A stretch of DNA of 64,000 bases from Prado023 sp963736425 (GTDB lineage Bacteria > Actinomycetota > Actinomycetes > S36-B12 > CAIYMF01): assembly GCA_963736425.1 (NCBI GenBank), contig CAVTOX010000015.1:36353-100352 (forward strand), given 5' to 3'. Shown one piece after another: positions 27,612-37,942 of the stretch. The position numbers were made by a program, and so were the translations under genes. Numbering within the stretch: the first letter of the stretch is position 1; the number at the start of each line of letters is the position of its first letter. The notes under the pieces were generated by a model. That model ran no database searches. It was given only the letters and a program-made list of their open reading frames with translations, and was not told the origin of the DNA.

Positions 27612-29013
27612 TCAGAGCCGCCCGGCTGCCTTCATGTCGAGGTAGGCATCGGCGACCTTGGGGGCGATGTCGGCCGGCGTCGCCTCGACGACGCGCACCC
27701 CCATCCGAGCCAGCACCGTGGCGACATGTGCCCGATCCAGGTCAGCGCGCGCCCGGGCGGCGCTCAGGTAGACCCCGGCAGCGTCCTCCGAGCCCCCCAC
27801 CATCGGCAAACCCTCCGCCTCGGGCAGGCTCCTCCCCGTCGGCGCGGAGGATCTGACCTCTCGCGGAGGGTTTGCGGTGGGGGCGCAGCGCCGGGGCGGG
27901 TTCGCGGACTGAGGCGACGATGACCGTGTGCCGTCGCGGTCAGGGCTGGCAGCGCCGGGAGGAGGCCCTCCTCCATCGCCGGGCGGTCCAGGGTCACGAA
28001 CAGCACGACGAGCGCCCGCTTGCGCACTCGCGACAGCACCGCCGAGACCAGCCCGCGGTAGTCGGTCTCGGTGAGCTCGGGCTCCAACGTGGCGATCCCG
28101 TCGACGAGGCGCGGCAGCAGGCTCGGGCCGCTGCCCCCACTGACCTGCAGCCGGGTGCGCCGATCGTGGGCGACGAGGTCGACCCGGTCGCCAGCACGCC
28201 CAGCGAGGGCTGCGAGGAGCAGCCCGGCGTCGATCAGGATGTCCAGTCGGGTCTCGTCACCGATCCGGACCGCGCTGGTGCGCCCGGTGTCCAGGACCAT
28301 CACGACCCGCCGGTCGCGCTCGGGGCGCCACGTGCGCACCATCACGTCGGCCGCGCGCGCGGTGGCCCGCCAGTCGATGGAGCGCACGTCGTCGCCGGGC
28401 ACGTACTCGCGCAGTGAGTCGAACTCCGTGCCCTGGGCACGCACGGCGATGGCCTGGCGACCGTCCATGTCGCGCAGCCGGGCCAGCCGGGACGGCAGGT
28501 GTCGTCGGGAGCTGAAGGCAGGCAGCGTCCGCACCGACCAGTCCACCTCGACGCTGCGCTGGCGCCCGGCCAGCCCGAGCGGGCCCAACGAGCGCAGGGT
28601 GACCCGGTCGGTCGGTCGGTCGCCCCGTCGGCTCGGCTGCACCGCGACGTCGATGCGCACGGTGTCCCCGCCCGGCAGGTCCAGCGCTGCGCGGTCGGTC
28701 ACGCCGTCGATCGTGGCGTGGGCGGTGGGCGCCCACGCGTCGCGCAGGTGCCCGCGCCACCGCCGCCGCCCGGTGTTCGTGACGGCCAGCTGCACATTGG
28801 CGACCTGACCGAGACGGACCTTGCGGTCCCCGCTGCGGACAAGGACGAGGTTGCGCGGTGTCGTGGCGCTCACGGCGTCGGTGACCAGCACCAGCAGGAG
28901 CACCACATTGACCGCGACCAGGGCCACCCACGGGAGGACCCCGCCGGCGACGAGCAGCCCGACCACGCCGGCGCCCACCAGCGCCAGCAGGGCAGCCCGG
29001 CCGGTCAGGACCA

Positions 29014-29014
<1 letters not shown>
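27612..29014 (-). CDS. DUF58 domain-containing protein (interrupted by a 70-bp palindrome and one indel)
   Basis: Two N-terminal hydrophobic segments (LLALVGAGVVGLLVAGG, VALVAVNVVLLLVLV) are followed by a DUF58/vWA-like domain: EFDSLREYVPGDDVRSIDWR is the family signature and VVMVLDTGRTS the MIDAS-like strand. Such proteins work with MoxR ATPases. The reading frame breaks twice: near 27940 a one-base indel destroys HTVIVASVREP, and 27806-27875 holds a 70-bp palindromic insert. Deleting the insert joins ALRPH directly to PMVGGSEDAAGVYLSAARA and the usual C-terminus YLDMKAAGRL. With both corrected the protein is about 443 aa. The MoxR stop overlaps its start by one base. Confidence 0.82.
27806..27875. 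repeat. 70-bp palindromic insertion element inside the DUF58 gene
   Basis: Outer arms of 13 bp are perfect inverted repeats (GCAAACCCTCCGC at 27806-27818 and its complement at 27863-27875). Inner partly paired arms (CAGGCTCCTCC against GGAGGATCTG) make the whole unit a long hairpin. Removing exactly these 70 bp restores the DUF58 reading frame. No second copy was noticed in the window. Confidence 0.65.
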
Positions 29015-29966
<952 letters not shown>

Positions 29967-29970
<4 letters not shown>

Positions 29971-31148
29971 GCCCCGCCCACCTCCACCATCAGTGCCTCC
30001 AGGTCGTGCCCCAACGCCACCAGGTGGGCGTCGGTCGTCGGTTCAGGACCGTACAGCAGGGAGCCCACCCGCTCGGGCGATCGCCCGGAGCGTGCGGCCA
30101 CCGCGGCGACGAGTCGCGACTCGGGGACACCGAGTGGCAGTCCCAGGCGCACCCGGATCCGCTCGCGGGCGCGTGCTCGCAGGTGCGTTGCCGCCTCAGC
30201 GCGGGCGTGGTGGGCGTGCAGCAGCCGGGCATGCCCCGCCGTCGTCTCGCCCGACCGGATGACCACCGGGAGGGGCTCGGTCACCAGGCGCCCCAGCCGG
30301 CGCGAGCGCCACCACGCCACCAGGGCGCAGGCGATCACGATCTCGATCAGGACTGGGACCACCCAGGTGGGGACGAGTTCGGCGATCGTCGCCCCGCCCT
30401 GCCCCGCGAGGGCCGGGTCGCTTGCGACCGGCCGCCACCACACGAGTTCGCTCTGGCTGCCCAACAGGCTCAGCGCCAGGGCAGCGTTGCCCTGCGCGTC
30501 GAAGCCCTCGTTGGTCAATGGGTGGGCGCTGCCGAGCAGGACAACCTCCGGTCGACCTGCGCGAGCCGGGATCACGACGAGGGCTGCTGACTCCGGACTG
30601 TCGTAGCAGGCATGGCCCGCAGGGACCCACGCACGGGCGTCGTAGCGGGTGCCCGGGAGCTCAGCGCTCCCGGCGCGCTGGGCAGGCTCCCACCGGCAGT
30701 TCGGCTCGACGGCGTCGTCGCCGGCGACGTCGGCGAACTCGGTGCCGGCGGCCAGCCGCTCGAGGGCCGGCGAGCCGGGGAGCGGGTCGATCAGGACCAG
30801 CCGGGAGGGGCCGGCGTCCAGGACGTCGGAGATCATCTCGGTGGTGAGCAGGGTGGAGTCCGTGACCAGGACGGTCGCGCCCTGGGCGTTCGCCGCGACG
30901 TCGGCGGTCGTGCGCACATCGGTGACCGCGACTCCCTGGTCAGCCAGGACGTTGGCCACGGCCCGGGACCCGGAGGGATCCACGGCGGCGGGATCCAGGT
31001 AGCCGGTCCGGCGCGAGGTCGTCAGCATGAGGACGACGAGCGCGAGCAGGAGCAGGGCGGCGATCCCCAGGCCACGTCCGGTGGGGCGCCAGCGCCGGGC
31101 GCGGTCCCAGGAGGTGTCGTCGAACGCCGGTGGGGGTGCGAGAGTCAT
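29967..31148 (-). CDS. DUF4350 domain-containing membrane protein
   Basis: A 393-aa protein. An N-terminal cytoplasmic tail and helix (GLGIAALLLLALVVLMLTT) precede a DUF4350 domain (about 55-230) of GATase/ABC-associated type (DPSGSRAVANVLADQGVAV, GATVLVTDSTLL, RLVLIDP, VVLLGSAHPLTNEGF). A second helix follows (WVVPVLIEIVIACALVAWW), then a C-terminal cytoplasmic helical region. Function unknown; in actinobacteria it lies between DUF4129 and MoxR genes. The ATG at 31148 overlaps the DUF4129 stop by 4 nt; the longer frame upstream overlaps that gene. Confidence 0.87.
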
Positions 31149-31825
31149 GGGGCCACGACCGTGCCCGCGCCGACCCGGTCGTCCGCGTCGGCGATCGACT
31201 GGTACGCGGTTGGCGACCCGGGGCGCCCGCCGTACCGAACCTCGTCGAAGGTCCGTGCCGCAGCAACGAGTGAGTCGCGCCCATCGGGCACGCGCTGGCC
31301 CACCTCCGTGGCCACCTCGTCGGCAGTCCACCCGGGATGCGCGTCGATCAATCCCCGCTCCTGGCTGCCGCGCACAACCGCACGCATCCGCTCCGAGATG
31401 GCCTCGTCCCACTGGCCTGCTGCGGCCAGCTCATCTGCGTGTGTGCGGTACTGGGCCGCACTCGTCCCTGGATCAACAGTGAAGGTCAGGCCTGCCGAGC
31501 GGCTCACGGGGCCGATCCGCCACCGGATGAACAGCCCTGCCACAACGATCAGCAGGACCAGTCCCAGGATTCCCAGCCACCCCCCAGGTGCGGCCCCGGC
31601 GGCGGCATCAGCCACCCGCTGCACCCACTCGACGAGCCAGTTGATCGCCCGCTCGATGAGGCCGGGCTGCGCGGCCCGGTAGGCGGGGTCGGAGAGCTCC
31701 AGCTCGGCAAGGCGCTGGGCCTGGTCGCGCGTCAGGTCGACGGGCACGTCAACCGGGGCCCCGACCCCCACCCCGACGCGGGCGCGGGCAGCCCCCTCGA
31801 CGCCGAGGAGCAGGTCGCGCAGCAT
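31145..31825 (-). CDS. DUF4129 domain-containing protein
   Basis: A 226-aa protein with one central transmembrane helix (WLGILGLVLLIVVAGLFIRW). The C-terminal DUF4129 segment (about 160-220) contains RTHADELAAAGQWDEAISER, the QERGLIDAHPGWTADEVATE block and the RTFDEVRYGGRP motif. It is often linked to transglutaminase/DUF58/MoxR modules; role unknown. It follows the proline-rich membrane protein by two bases and overlaps DUF4350. The ATG at 31825 marks where homology begins; the much longer open frame upstream is a shadow of the neighbour. Confidence 0.87.
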   Translation of the reverse strand: MLRDLLLGVEGAARARVGVGVGAPVDVPVDLTRDQAQRLAELELSDPAYRAAQPGLIERAINWLVEWVQRVADAAAGAAPGGWLGILGLVLLIVVAGLFIRWRIGPVSRSAGLTFTVDPGTSAAQYRTHADELAAAGQWDEAISERMRAVVRGSQERGLIDAHPGWTADEVATEVGQRVPDGRDSLVAAARTFDEVRYGGRPGSPTAYQSIADADDRVGAGTVVAP

Positions 31826-31827
31826 CG

Positions 31828-33147
31828 TCAGGGTCGGTGGTGCCGGTAGGCGGCCAGGGGGTCGGCCGAGGGCTGCACGCCGGCCGAGACGAGCTCGATG
31901 TCCAGGGCCTCCCGGCGCATCCGCAGGTCGATGTACAGCAGGCCCGTGACCGCCGCGCTGAACGGCAGGGTGATGATCCCGGCCACGAGCGTGGCAACTC
32001 CGGACGCCAGGACGGTGGGCACCAGCGACTCGCTGAATCCGCCGATGAGCGTGGCGATCAACGTGATCGGAACGGTCACCACCGTGGTGAGCAGGCTCGT
32101 GATGATCGCCGACAGGATCAGGATGCCCAGGACTCGCCACCACGAGCGCCGCACCAGGACCCATGACCGCTTCAGCGACTCGACGACCCCGACCCCTTCC
32201 ATCACGAGCGCGGGCGAGGCCAGCGACAGCTTCACGTAGACGAACACCAGCATGACCGTCCCGCCGATGCCGATCGCGAGTCCGGGCAGCACGGCCCAGG
32301 TGCCGATGGCGAACCCTAGGGCGACGATCACCCCGACCATGAGGGCCACGAGGAGCAGCCCGCCGAGCCCGATCAGGAGCGTCACGCCGACCAGTGGCAG
32401 CATCCGCGGACGCAGGCTGGCCCAGGTCTGGCTGGCGTTGAGCTGCCGGCCGAGGACCGCGGCACCGACGAGGACGATGAACAGCCCACTGGCCAGCACC
32501 TGGAGGAATCCGGCGACGAGGGCCGGAACCAGCTGGGCGACACCGCCGCTGACCAGGGTGGTCAGCTCCGCGGCCACGTCGACCTCGGTGGAACCCGCCA
32601 CCGGTTGTGCCGCATCGATGAACTGCAGGGAGAACCAGAGGCCGACGGTCTGCAGCAGGGCTGAGACCCCTGAGATGACCGCGGCCAGTCCCAGGACGGT
32701 GCGCGGGTTGCTGCGGATCAGGCTCAGGGCACCGTCGAGCAGCTCGCCGACCCCCAACGGCCGCAACGGGACGATGCCGGGCTTCGGCGCTGGCGGGGGC
32801 GGGCCCCACGGGGCCTGCTGGCCCCAGGCGGGCTGCCCCGGCTGCCCGTATCCAGGGGGAGGCTGCTGCCCGAATCCCGGCTGCCCGTACCCGGTCGGAG
32901 GCTGCTGCGCGTAGCCCGGCTGGCCGTACTGCCCGTAGGCGGGTTGCCCCGGCTGCCCGTATCCCGGCTGGGGAGCCTGCCCGTACCCCGCAGGCGGGGC
33001 CTGGTCGGGCCCGGGTTGCTGCCCCGGCACGGCGCCGGAAGCAGGGGCCTGGGCTGGCCACGCGGGGGGCTGATCGGGGGACCATCCCGACGGCGGGGTC
33101 CAGCTTCCGGGGTCAGGCGGACCAGGTGGAGGGGTCAGTGACGACAT
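31828..33147 (-). CDS. Proline-rich membrane protein with glycerophosphodiester phosphodiesterase membrane domain
   Basis: A 439-aa protein. The first ~125 residues are disordered and rich in Pro, Gly, Tyr and Gln, with repeated GYGQP units. The rest begins IVPLRPLGVGELLDGALSLI and holds about six transmembrane helices of the GPDPase_memb type, which lacks the catalytic phosphodiesterase. Such proteins may organise membrane assemblies. It is the first gene of the reverse-strand operon with DUF4129, DUF4350, MoxR and DUF58, and is divergent from mtrA across 56 bp, linking this operon to MtrA regulation by position. Confidence 0.83.
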   Translation of the reverse strand: MSSLTPPPGPPDPGSWTPPSGWSPDQPPAWPAQAPASGAVPGQQPGPDQAPPAGYGQAPQPGYGQPGQPAYGQYGQPGYAQQPPTGYGQPGFGQQPPPGYGQPGQPAWGQQAPWGPPPPAPKPGIVPLRPLGVGELLDGALSLIRSNPRTVLGLAAVISGVSALLQTVGLWFSLQFIDAAQPVAGSTEVDVAAELTTLVSGGVAQLVPALVAGFLQVLASGLFIVLVGAAVLGRQLNASQTWASLRPRMLPLVGVTLLIGLGGLLLVALMVGVIVALGFAIGTWAVLPGLAIGIGGTVMLVFVYVKLSLASPALVMEGVGVVESLKRSWVLVRRSWWRVLGILILSAIITSLLTTVVTVPITLIATLIGGFSESLVPTVLASGVATLVAGIITLPFSAAVTGLLYIDLRMRREALDIELVSAGVQPSADPLAAYRHHRP

Positions 33148-33182
33148 GTCCTGATCGTCCCATGTGGACAGCCGTTGGCAAG

Positions 33183-33196
33183 CCTGTGGCCACAGG
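33183..33196. promoter_or_regulatory. 14-bp perfect palindrome upstream of mtrA
   Basis: CCTGTGGCCACAGG, 7 nt before the mtrA ATG and inside the 56-bp divergent region shared with the membrane-protein operon. A candidate regulator site; the binder is unknown. Confidence 0.4.
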
Positions 33197-33203
33197 TGCC
33201 ACC

Positions 33204-33890
33204 ATGTGCGGTGTGAAGGCGCGTGTGCTGGTCGTCGACGACGACGCGGATCTGGCTGAGATGCTGGGCATCGTCCTGCGCAGCGAGGGCATGGAGCCGC
33301 TCTTCTGCTACAACGGCACCGACGCGGTCCCCGCCTTCCACCGTGAGTCCCCGGACCTCGTGCTGCTCGACCTGATGCTTCCCGGGCTCGATGGGCTGGA
33401 GGTCTGCCGGCGGCTGCGCGCCGAGTCGACTGTGCCGATCGTGATGTTGACGGCGCGTGGGGACACCCTCGACATCGTCGAGGGCCTGCAGGCCGGAGCT
33501 GATGACTACATCGTCAAGCCCTTCAAGCCCAAGGAGCTCGTGGCACGCATCGATGCGCGGCTGCGTCGACTGGAGGAGACCGCCAACGACGTGCTCGGGA
33601 TCGGTGACCTGCTCATCGATCGCGGGGCGCACTCGGTGGCCCGGGGTGAGGAGGTCATCGGGGTCACACCCCTCGAGTTCGACCTCCTGCTCGCCCTGGC
33701 CCTGCGGCCCGGGTTCGCCTTCACCCGCGAGCAGCTGCTCGCCGAGGTCTGGGGCTATCAGCATGCAGGGGACACGCGGCTGGTGAACGTCCACGTCCAA
33801 CGCCTTCGTGGGAAGGTCGAGCTCGATCCGGAGAACCCCGAGGTGATCGTGACCGTGCGTGGCGTCGGGTACCGCGCCGGGCCGCCCTGA
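33204..33890 (+). CDS. mtrA: Response regulator MtrA
   Basis: A 228-aa OmpR-family response regulator controlling cell-wall hydrolases and division genes in actinobacteria. The receiver domain (about 4-115) keeps the acidic pair VVDDDAD, phosphoacceptor LVLLDLMLPGLDG, Thr in VMLTARGD and Lys in DDYIVKPFKPKEL; the winged-helix domain (about 130-226) ends VNVHVQRLRGKVELDPENP and VRGVGYRAGPP, nearly identical to mycobacterial MtrA. An alternative GTG at 33213 is possible. The stop overlaps mtrB (TGATG). Confidence 0.95.
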   Translation: MCGVKARVLVVDDDADLAEMLGIVLRSEGMEPLFCYNGTDAVPAFHRESPDLVLLDLMLPGLDGLEVCRRLRAESTVPIVMLTARGDTLDIVEGLQAGADDYIVKPFKPKELVARIDARLRRLEETANDVLGIGDLLIDRGAHSVARGEEVIGVTPLEFDLLLALALRPGFAFTREQLLAEVWGYQHAGDTRLVNVHVQRLRGKVELDPENPEVIVTVRGVGYRAGPP

Positions 33891-35428
33891 TGTTCCGCCG
33901 GGTCCGTGCCCTGCCCGGCCACCTGCGCCAACGCTGGCGGCAGTCCCTGCGCTTCCGGGTCGTCCTGAGCACCGTTGTCGGCTCCACGCTCGTGCTCGCG
34001 CTGCTGATGCCCGCACTTCTGGGCAACATCTCCGCCGGCGTCCTGGGATCCAAGGAGGCCTCGGCCCTCGCCGAGGCGACCGCAGCCCGCAGCGAGGCGC
34101 AACGCATCCTGGATGCCACCCCGGCGCAGTCCAGTGACGTGCCCACGTCGCGCACCATCGACGCGGTCGTGGCCGCCATGGCGGGCAGAGGGGCGCAGGC
34201 GGGGCTGTTCGAGGTGCTCATGCTCGCCTCCGAGCCGGCCGGGTTGAGCGTGACCCCCGAGCGTGGCACGAACCTCATCTCAGAGACCAGCGTCCCGGGG
34301 CAGTTGCGCGACACCGTCTCGGGCAGTCAACGGCAGGCGTGGACGTACACGTCCATGCGATACACCGACGGCCGGGAGGTGCCTGGATTCGTGGTCGGGG
34401 CCCCGCTGGCAGTCCGGGGTGTCGGCCCCTATGAGCTGTACCAGTTGTTCCCACTGGACACCGAGCAGGAGACGTTGTCGCTGGTGCGCAACACGACCGC
34501 AGTCGCGGGCCTGTTCATCGTCCTGGGGCTGGCCGGCCTCGCGATCCTGGTCACCTTCATGATCGTCTCCCCGGTGCACGAGGCGGCGCGCACGGCCCGG
34601 CGGTTCTCCTCCGGGCACCTCGAGGCCCGGATGCGGGTCCGTGGGCAGGACGACCTGGCACAACTGGCGGAGAGCTTCAACGAGATGGCCGGGACGCTGC
34701 AGTCCCAGATCGACGAGCTGGAGAAGCTGTCGACGGTGCAGCAGCAGTTCGTCGCCGATGTGTCCCACGAGCTGCGAACGCCCCTGACCACTGTCCGCAT
34801 GGCCGCCGACCTGCTGCATGACAAGCGCCAGGAGCTCCCCCCTGATGACGCCCGGGCGGTTGAGCTGCTGCAGAACCAGCTCAACCGGTTCGAGGCCCTG
34901 CTGGCCGACCTGCTGGAGACGTCGCGCCAGGATGCCGGCTCCGTCCAGCTGGACTATGAGGAGGTCGACTTGAGGGCCATGGCCGAGCGCGTCGCCGGTG
35001 CCATGGAGCCCCTCGCCCGGGAGCTCGACAGTCCGGTCGAGGTGATCGGGCTCGGCAGCCTCGTCGTGCCCTGTGACGCGCAGCGGGTCGAGCGGATCCT
35101 GGCCAACCTCATCTCCAACGCCCTGGAGCATGGCATGGGCCAGCCGGTGATCGTCGAGGTCATGCTCGAGGGGACGGAGGCCCAGCTGGCCGTCACCGAT
35201 CAGGGAGTGGGCCTGACCCAGCAGGAGATCACCCAGGTCTTCACCCGGTTCTGGCGGGCCGATCCCTCGCGGGTGCGCCGCGTTGGGGGCACCGGACTGG
35301 GCCTGTCGATCGCCCTGGGCGATGCCCGCGCCCACGGCGGCACGCTGTCGGCCTCCGGGGAGCCGGGCCAGGGCGCAACCTTCACCCTGCGGCTGCCGAT
35401 GGCTCCCGAGGGGGTGGTGGTCCGATGA
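33890..35428 (+). CDS. mtrB: Sensor histidine kinase MtrB
   Basis: A 512-aa membrane kinase that phosphorylates MtrA. Helix 1 is at about 23-45 and helix 2 at about 205-228 (TAVAGLFIVLGLAGLAILVT); the extracellular sensor lies between. HAMP is at about 228-280, the phosphoacceptor His is in DVSHELRTPLT (about residue 292), the N box is NLISNALEHG, and the ATP lid has DQGVGL and GGTGLGLSIA. All catalytic motifs are intact. The following lpqB overlaps by 4 nt (ATGA), the standard mtrA-mtrB-lpqB operon. Confidence 0.95.
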   Translation: MFRRVRALPGHLRQRWRQSLRFRVVLSTVVGSTLVLALLMPALLGNISAGVLGSKEASALAEATAARSEAQRILDATPAQSSDVPTSRTIDAVVAAMAGRGAQAGLFEVLMLASEPAGLSVTPERGTNLISETSVPGQLRDTVSGSQRQAWTYTSMRYTDGREVPGFVVGAPLAVRGVGPYELYQLFPLDTEQETLSLVRNTTAVAGLFIVLGLAGLAILVTFMIVSPVHEAARTARRFSSGHLEARMRVRGQDDLAQLAESFNEMAGTLQSQIDELEKLSTVQQQFVADVSHELRTPLTTVRMAADLLHDKRQELPPDDARAVELLQNQLNRFEALLADLLETSRQDAGSVQLDYEEVDLRAMAERVAGAMEPLARELDSPVEVIGLGSLVVPCDAQRVERILANLISNALEHGMGQPVIVEVMLEGTEAQLAVTDQGVGLTQQEITQVFTRFWRADPSRVRRVGGTGLGLSIALGDARAHGGTLSASGEPGQGATFTLRLPMAPEGVVVR

Positions 35429-37167
35429 ACCCGCACGCCCGTGGACGCGCACACGCCCGGGCCGGGTTCGCGGCGGTCGCTGCTGCCGCCTGCGTGGGAC
35501 TGGCTGCATGTGCCACCGTCCCGACCTCCGGGCCCATCGAGCAGGGACCCGTCGTCGATGCCGGGGAGTCCTCGCAGTTCATCAGGGTGATCGCCGCACC
35601 ACCGAGCGAGGGCGCGAGCACGACAGAGATCGTGCGCGGCTTCCTCGAGGCGAACGCCAGCCTCGAGTCCGACCACGCGATCGCACGTCGATATCTGACG
35701 CCCGATGCGGCCGGGACGTGGGATCCCGATGCTGCCACCACGGTCTACCAGCAGTCGTCCCTGAAGCTGTCGGAGGGCAAGGGCGGAACCATCACGGCGC
35801 GCCTGGCGATCAACAACAGGCTGGATGCGCAGGGCACCCTCGACCCCGTCGACCCGGCCACGACCGAGAAGGTCGCCTTCACCCTCGAGAAGGTCGCGGG
35901 CTCGCCCCCAGGGGCCCCCCAGTGGCGCATCTCCGACCCGGCCCCCGGGATCCTGATCAGCGACGCCGACCTGCGGCGCGCGTTCCGCCAGTATCAGGTC
36001 CACTTCCCCTCGACACGCAGCGGCGCCCTGGTCCCCGATGGCAGGCTCCTGCCGGTCGTCGGCCCGAGCCTGCCCACGGCCCTGGCCCAGCGGGTGCTGG
36101 GAGGCCCCGCGGAGTGGCTGGCACCGGGCGTCCGCACGGGTGCGCCACCCGGGACGGCCCTGGCCCTGGGGGCCGTCCCGGTCAGCAACGGTGTGGCGCT
36201 GGTGGAACTGACCGAACAGGCCCTGGCGGCCACCGACGTCCAGCGCCGGGATCTTGCGGCCCAGCTGACGTGGACGCTCACCCAGCTGCCGGATGTGGCC
36301 TCGGTCCGCCTCCAGGTCGGCGGGGAGCCCTACGACGTCCCTGGGGTCCCCGAACTGATGGATCGGTCCGTCTGGCAGGCACGCAGCCCGGATACGCTGA
36401 CGACCGGCTCAACGGGGGATGTGCGGCTGCCCTACTTCGTGCTCGATGGACCGGCGCTGATCCGGGTCTCCGAGTCCGGCCGCACAGTCCTGCCACTGGA
36501 GGTCCCGCAGCCGCAGGAGCTCATCGACCTGGGCGTGTCCCTGGACCAGCGCTCGGCCGCAGCGGTCGACAAGGATCGGCGCGCGCTGTGGATCCTGCCC
36601 CTGGGCCGCGGCATCACCGAACAACGGATCGAGGGCAAGGAGATCGGGGGTGCGAGCTTCGACGTCGATGGCGGGGCGTGGTTCACCGACGCCGGCCGGG
36701 TCCTGCGGCTGGTCCCCAAGGGGTTGCCCCAGGAGATCGCAGTCCAGCCCGCGCTGGTCTCGGCGCCGATCACCTCTGTGCACCTCGCCCGTGACGGGAC
36801 GCGCGTGATCCTGGTCGCAGACGAGGAGCTCTACCTGGGGGTGATCCAGCCGTCGTCGACAGGTCTGGTGATCGGGTCGGCGCGCCGGATCGCCACGTCG
36901 GTCTCCGGGGTCCGCGACGTCGCGTGGCGCGACTCGGTCACGCTCGACGTGCTCGGGCGGACCGACACCAGCGGCCTTCAGGTCCTGCGGATCGGGGTGG
37001 GCACCGGTGAGGCCCAGCTGCTCGGGGCTCCCCCGGATCCCCTGGAGGTGACCAGTGCGCCCGGCTCCGCGACCCTCGTGGCCGGTTCGGGCGACCTCTT
37101 GTTCGCCAACGTCGGACTGCAGTGGCGCGCCCAGGGCGACGCGCGCTCGGTGGCCTACCCCGGATGA
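35425..37167 (+). CDS. lpqB: Lipoprotein LpqB
   Basis: A 580-aa extracytoplasmic lipoprotein that modulates MtrB activity. The signal peptide ends with the lipobox LAAC (about residue 28), followed by TVPTSGPIEQGP, a strongly conserved LpqB start. A GerMN-like domain (about 190-300, PSTRSGALVPDGRLLPV and LPDVASVRLQVGGEPYDVPG) is followed by a beta-propeller-like region (about 330-575). Translation is coupled to mtrB upstream and comF downstream through ATGA overlaps. Confidence 0.94.
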   Translation: MNPHARGRAHARAGFAAVAAAACVGLAACATVPTSGPIEQGPVVDAGESSQFIRVIAAPPSEGASTTEIVRGFLEANASLESDHAIARRYLTPDAAGTWDPDAATTVYQQSSLKLSEGKGGTITARLAINNRLDAQGTLDPVDPATTEKVAFTLEKVAGSPPGAPQWRISDPAPGILISDADLRRAFRQYQVHFPSTRSGALVPDGRLLPVVGPSLPTALAQRVLGGPAEWLAPGVRTGAPPGTALALGAVPVSNGVALVELTEQALAATDVQRRDLAAQLTWTLTQLPDVASVRLQVGGEPYDVPGVPELMDRSVWQARSPDTLTTGSTGDVRLPYFVLDGPALIRVSESGRTVLPLEVPQPQELIDLGVSLDQRSAAAVDKDRRALWILPLGRGITEQRIEGKEIGGASFDVDGGAWFTDAGRVLRLVPKGLPQEIAVQPALVSAPITSVHLARDGTRVILVADEELYLGVIQPSSTGLVIGSARRIATSVSGVRDVAWRDSVTLDVLGRTDTSGLQVLRIGVGTGEAQLLGAPPDPLEVTSAPGSATLVAGSGDLLFANVGLQWRAQGDARSVAYPG

Positions 37168-37874
37168 GCCCGGCGGCGCTGTCCTGGTGGGCGCAGGCCG
37201 CGGAGGCGGCGCTGGACCTGGTCGTGCCACAGCTGTGCGCAGGCTGCGGCGCACCTGGCGTGGTCTGGTGCCCGCGTTGTGCACAGGTGTGCGGCGGCGC
37301 GTCAGCGCGCGTTCCGGGCCCCGTACCCATCCGTGCGGCGTGCGAGCACGCGGGACCGGCGGGACGGGCGGTCGTTGCCTTCAAGGATGACCAGGTCCGC
37401 AGGCTGGGCGGCCCGCTGGCACTGTTGCTGGCTGGTGCGGTCGACGATGCCCTGGCCGACGCGCGGGCCCCGCATGGCGTTCCCGTATGGGTTGTCCCGG
37501 TGCCCTCCCGGCGCAGCGCCGTGAGAAGCCGTGGGGCGGACCACATGGCGGTCCTGGCAGGCAGGGCTGCACGGGTCCTTCGCAGGTGGGGGATCCCGGC
37601 GCACCGGTGCCCGGCGCTCGAGCACGTGCGGGCGAGCCGGGACCAGGTGGGGCTCACCCGTGAGCAGCGGGCGTTGAATGTTTCAGGTTCGCTGCGCGCG
37701 CTGGAGCTCCCACCCGGAGTGATCGTGATCGTCGATGACGTGACCACGACTGGCGCCACGATTGCCGAGGCGGCGCGGGCCCTGGCCGAGGCCGGCCGGG
37801 ATGTGGCGTGCGCCGCGGCCGTCACGTGGTCGCCGGGACCCCGGCACCGTGCGTCGGGCACCCGTGCCGACTAG
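37164..37874 (+). CDS. ComF family phosphoribosyltransferase-like protein
   Basis: A 236-aa protein. The N-terminal zinc ribbon is PQLCAGCGAPGVVWCPRCAQ; the phosphoribosyltransferase fold ends in the PRPP loop VIVIVDDVTTTGATIAEA, with RSRGADHMAVLA and SRDQVGLTREQRALNV in between. In competent bacteria ComFC acts in DNA uptake; in actinobacteria the role is unclear and the gene commonly follows lpqB, as here. The ATG overlaps the lpqB stop. Confidence 0.9.
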   Translation: MSPAALSWWAQAAEAALDLVVPQLCAGCGAPGVVWCPRCAQVCGGASARVPGPVPIRAACEHAGPAGRAVVAFKDDQVRRLGGPLALLLAGAVDDALADARAPHGVPVWVVPVPSRRSAVRSRGADHMAVLAGRAARVLRRWGIPAHRCPALEHVRASRDQVGLTREQRALNVSGSLRALELPPGVIVIVDDVTTTGATIAEAARALAEAGRDVACAAAVTWSPGPRHRASGTRAD

Positions 37875-37877
37875 CGT
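37872..37877 (+). promoter_or_regulatory. -10 box upstream of hpf
   Basis: TAGCGT overlaps the comF stop and would start a transcript with a ~58-nt leader before hpf, giving hpf a promoter separate from the mtrA operon. Confidence 0.4.
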
Positions 37878-37942
37878 TGAGGGTGCGGGAGGCAACCATC
37901 ACGCTGGCGCGCAGGTCGCGTCGGCCAACGGTCGGAGGGCAT

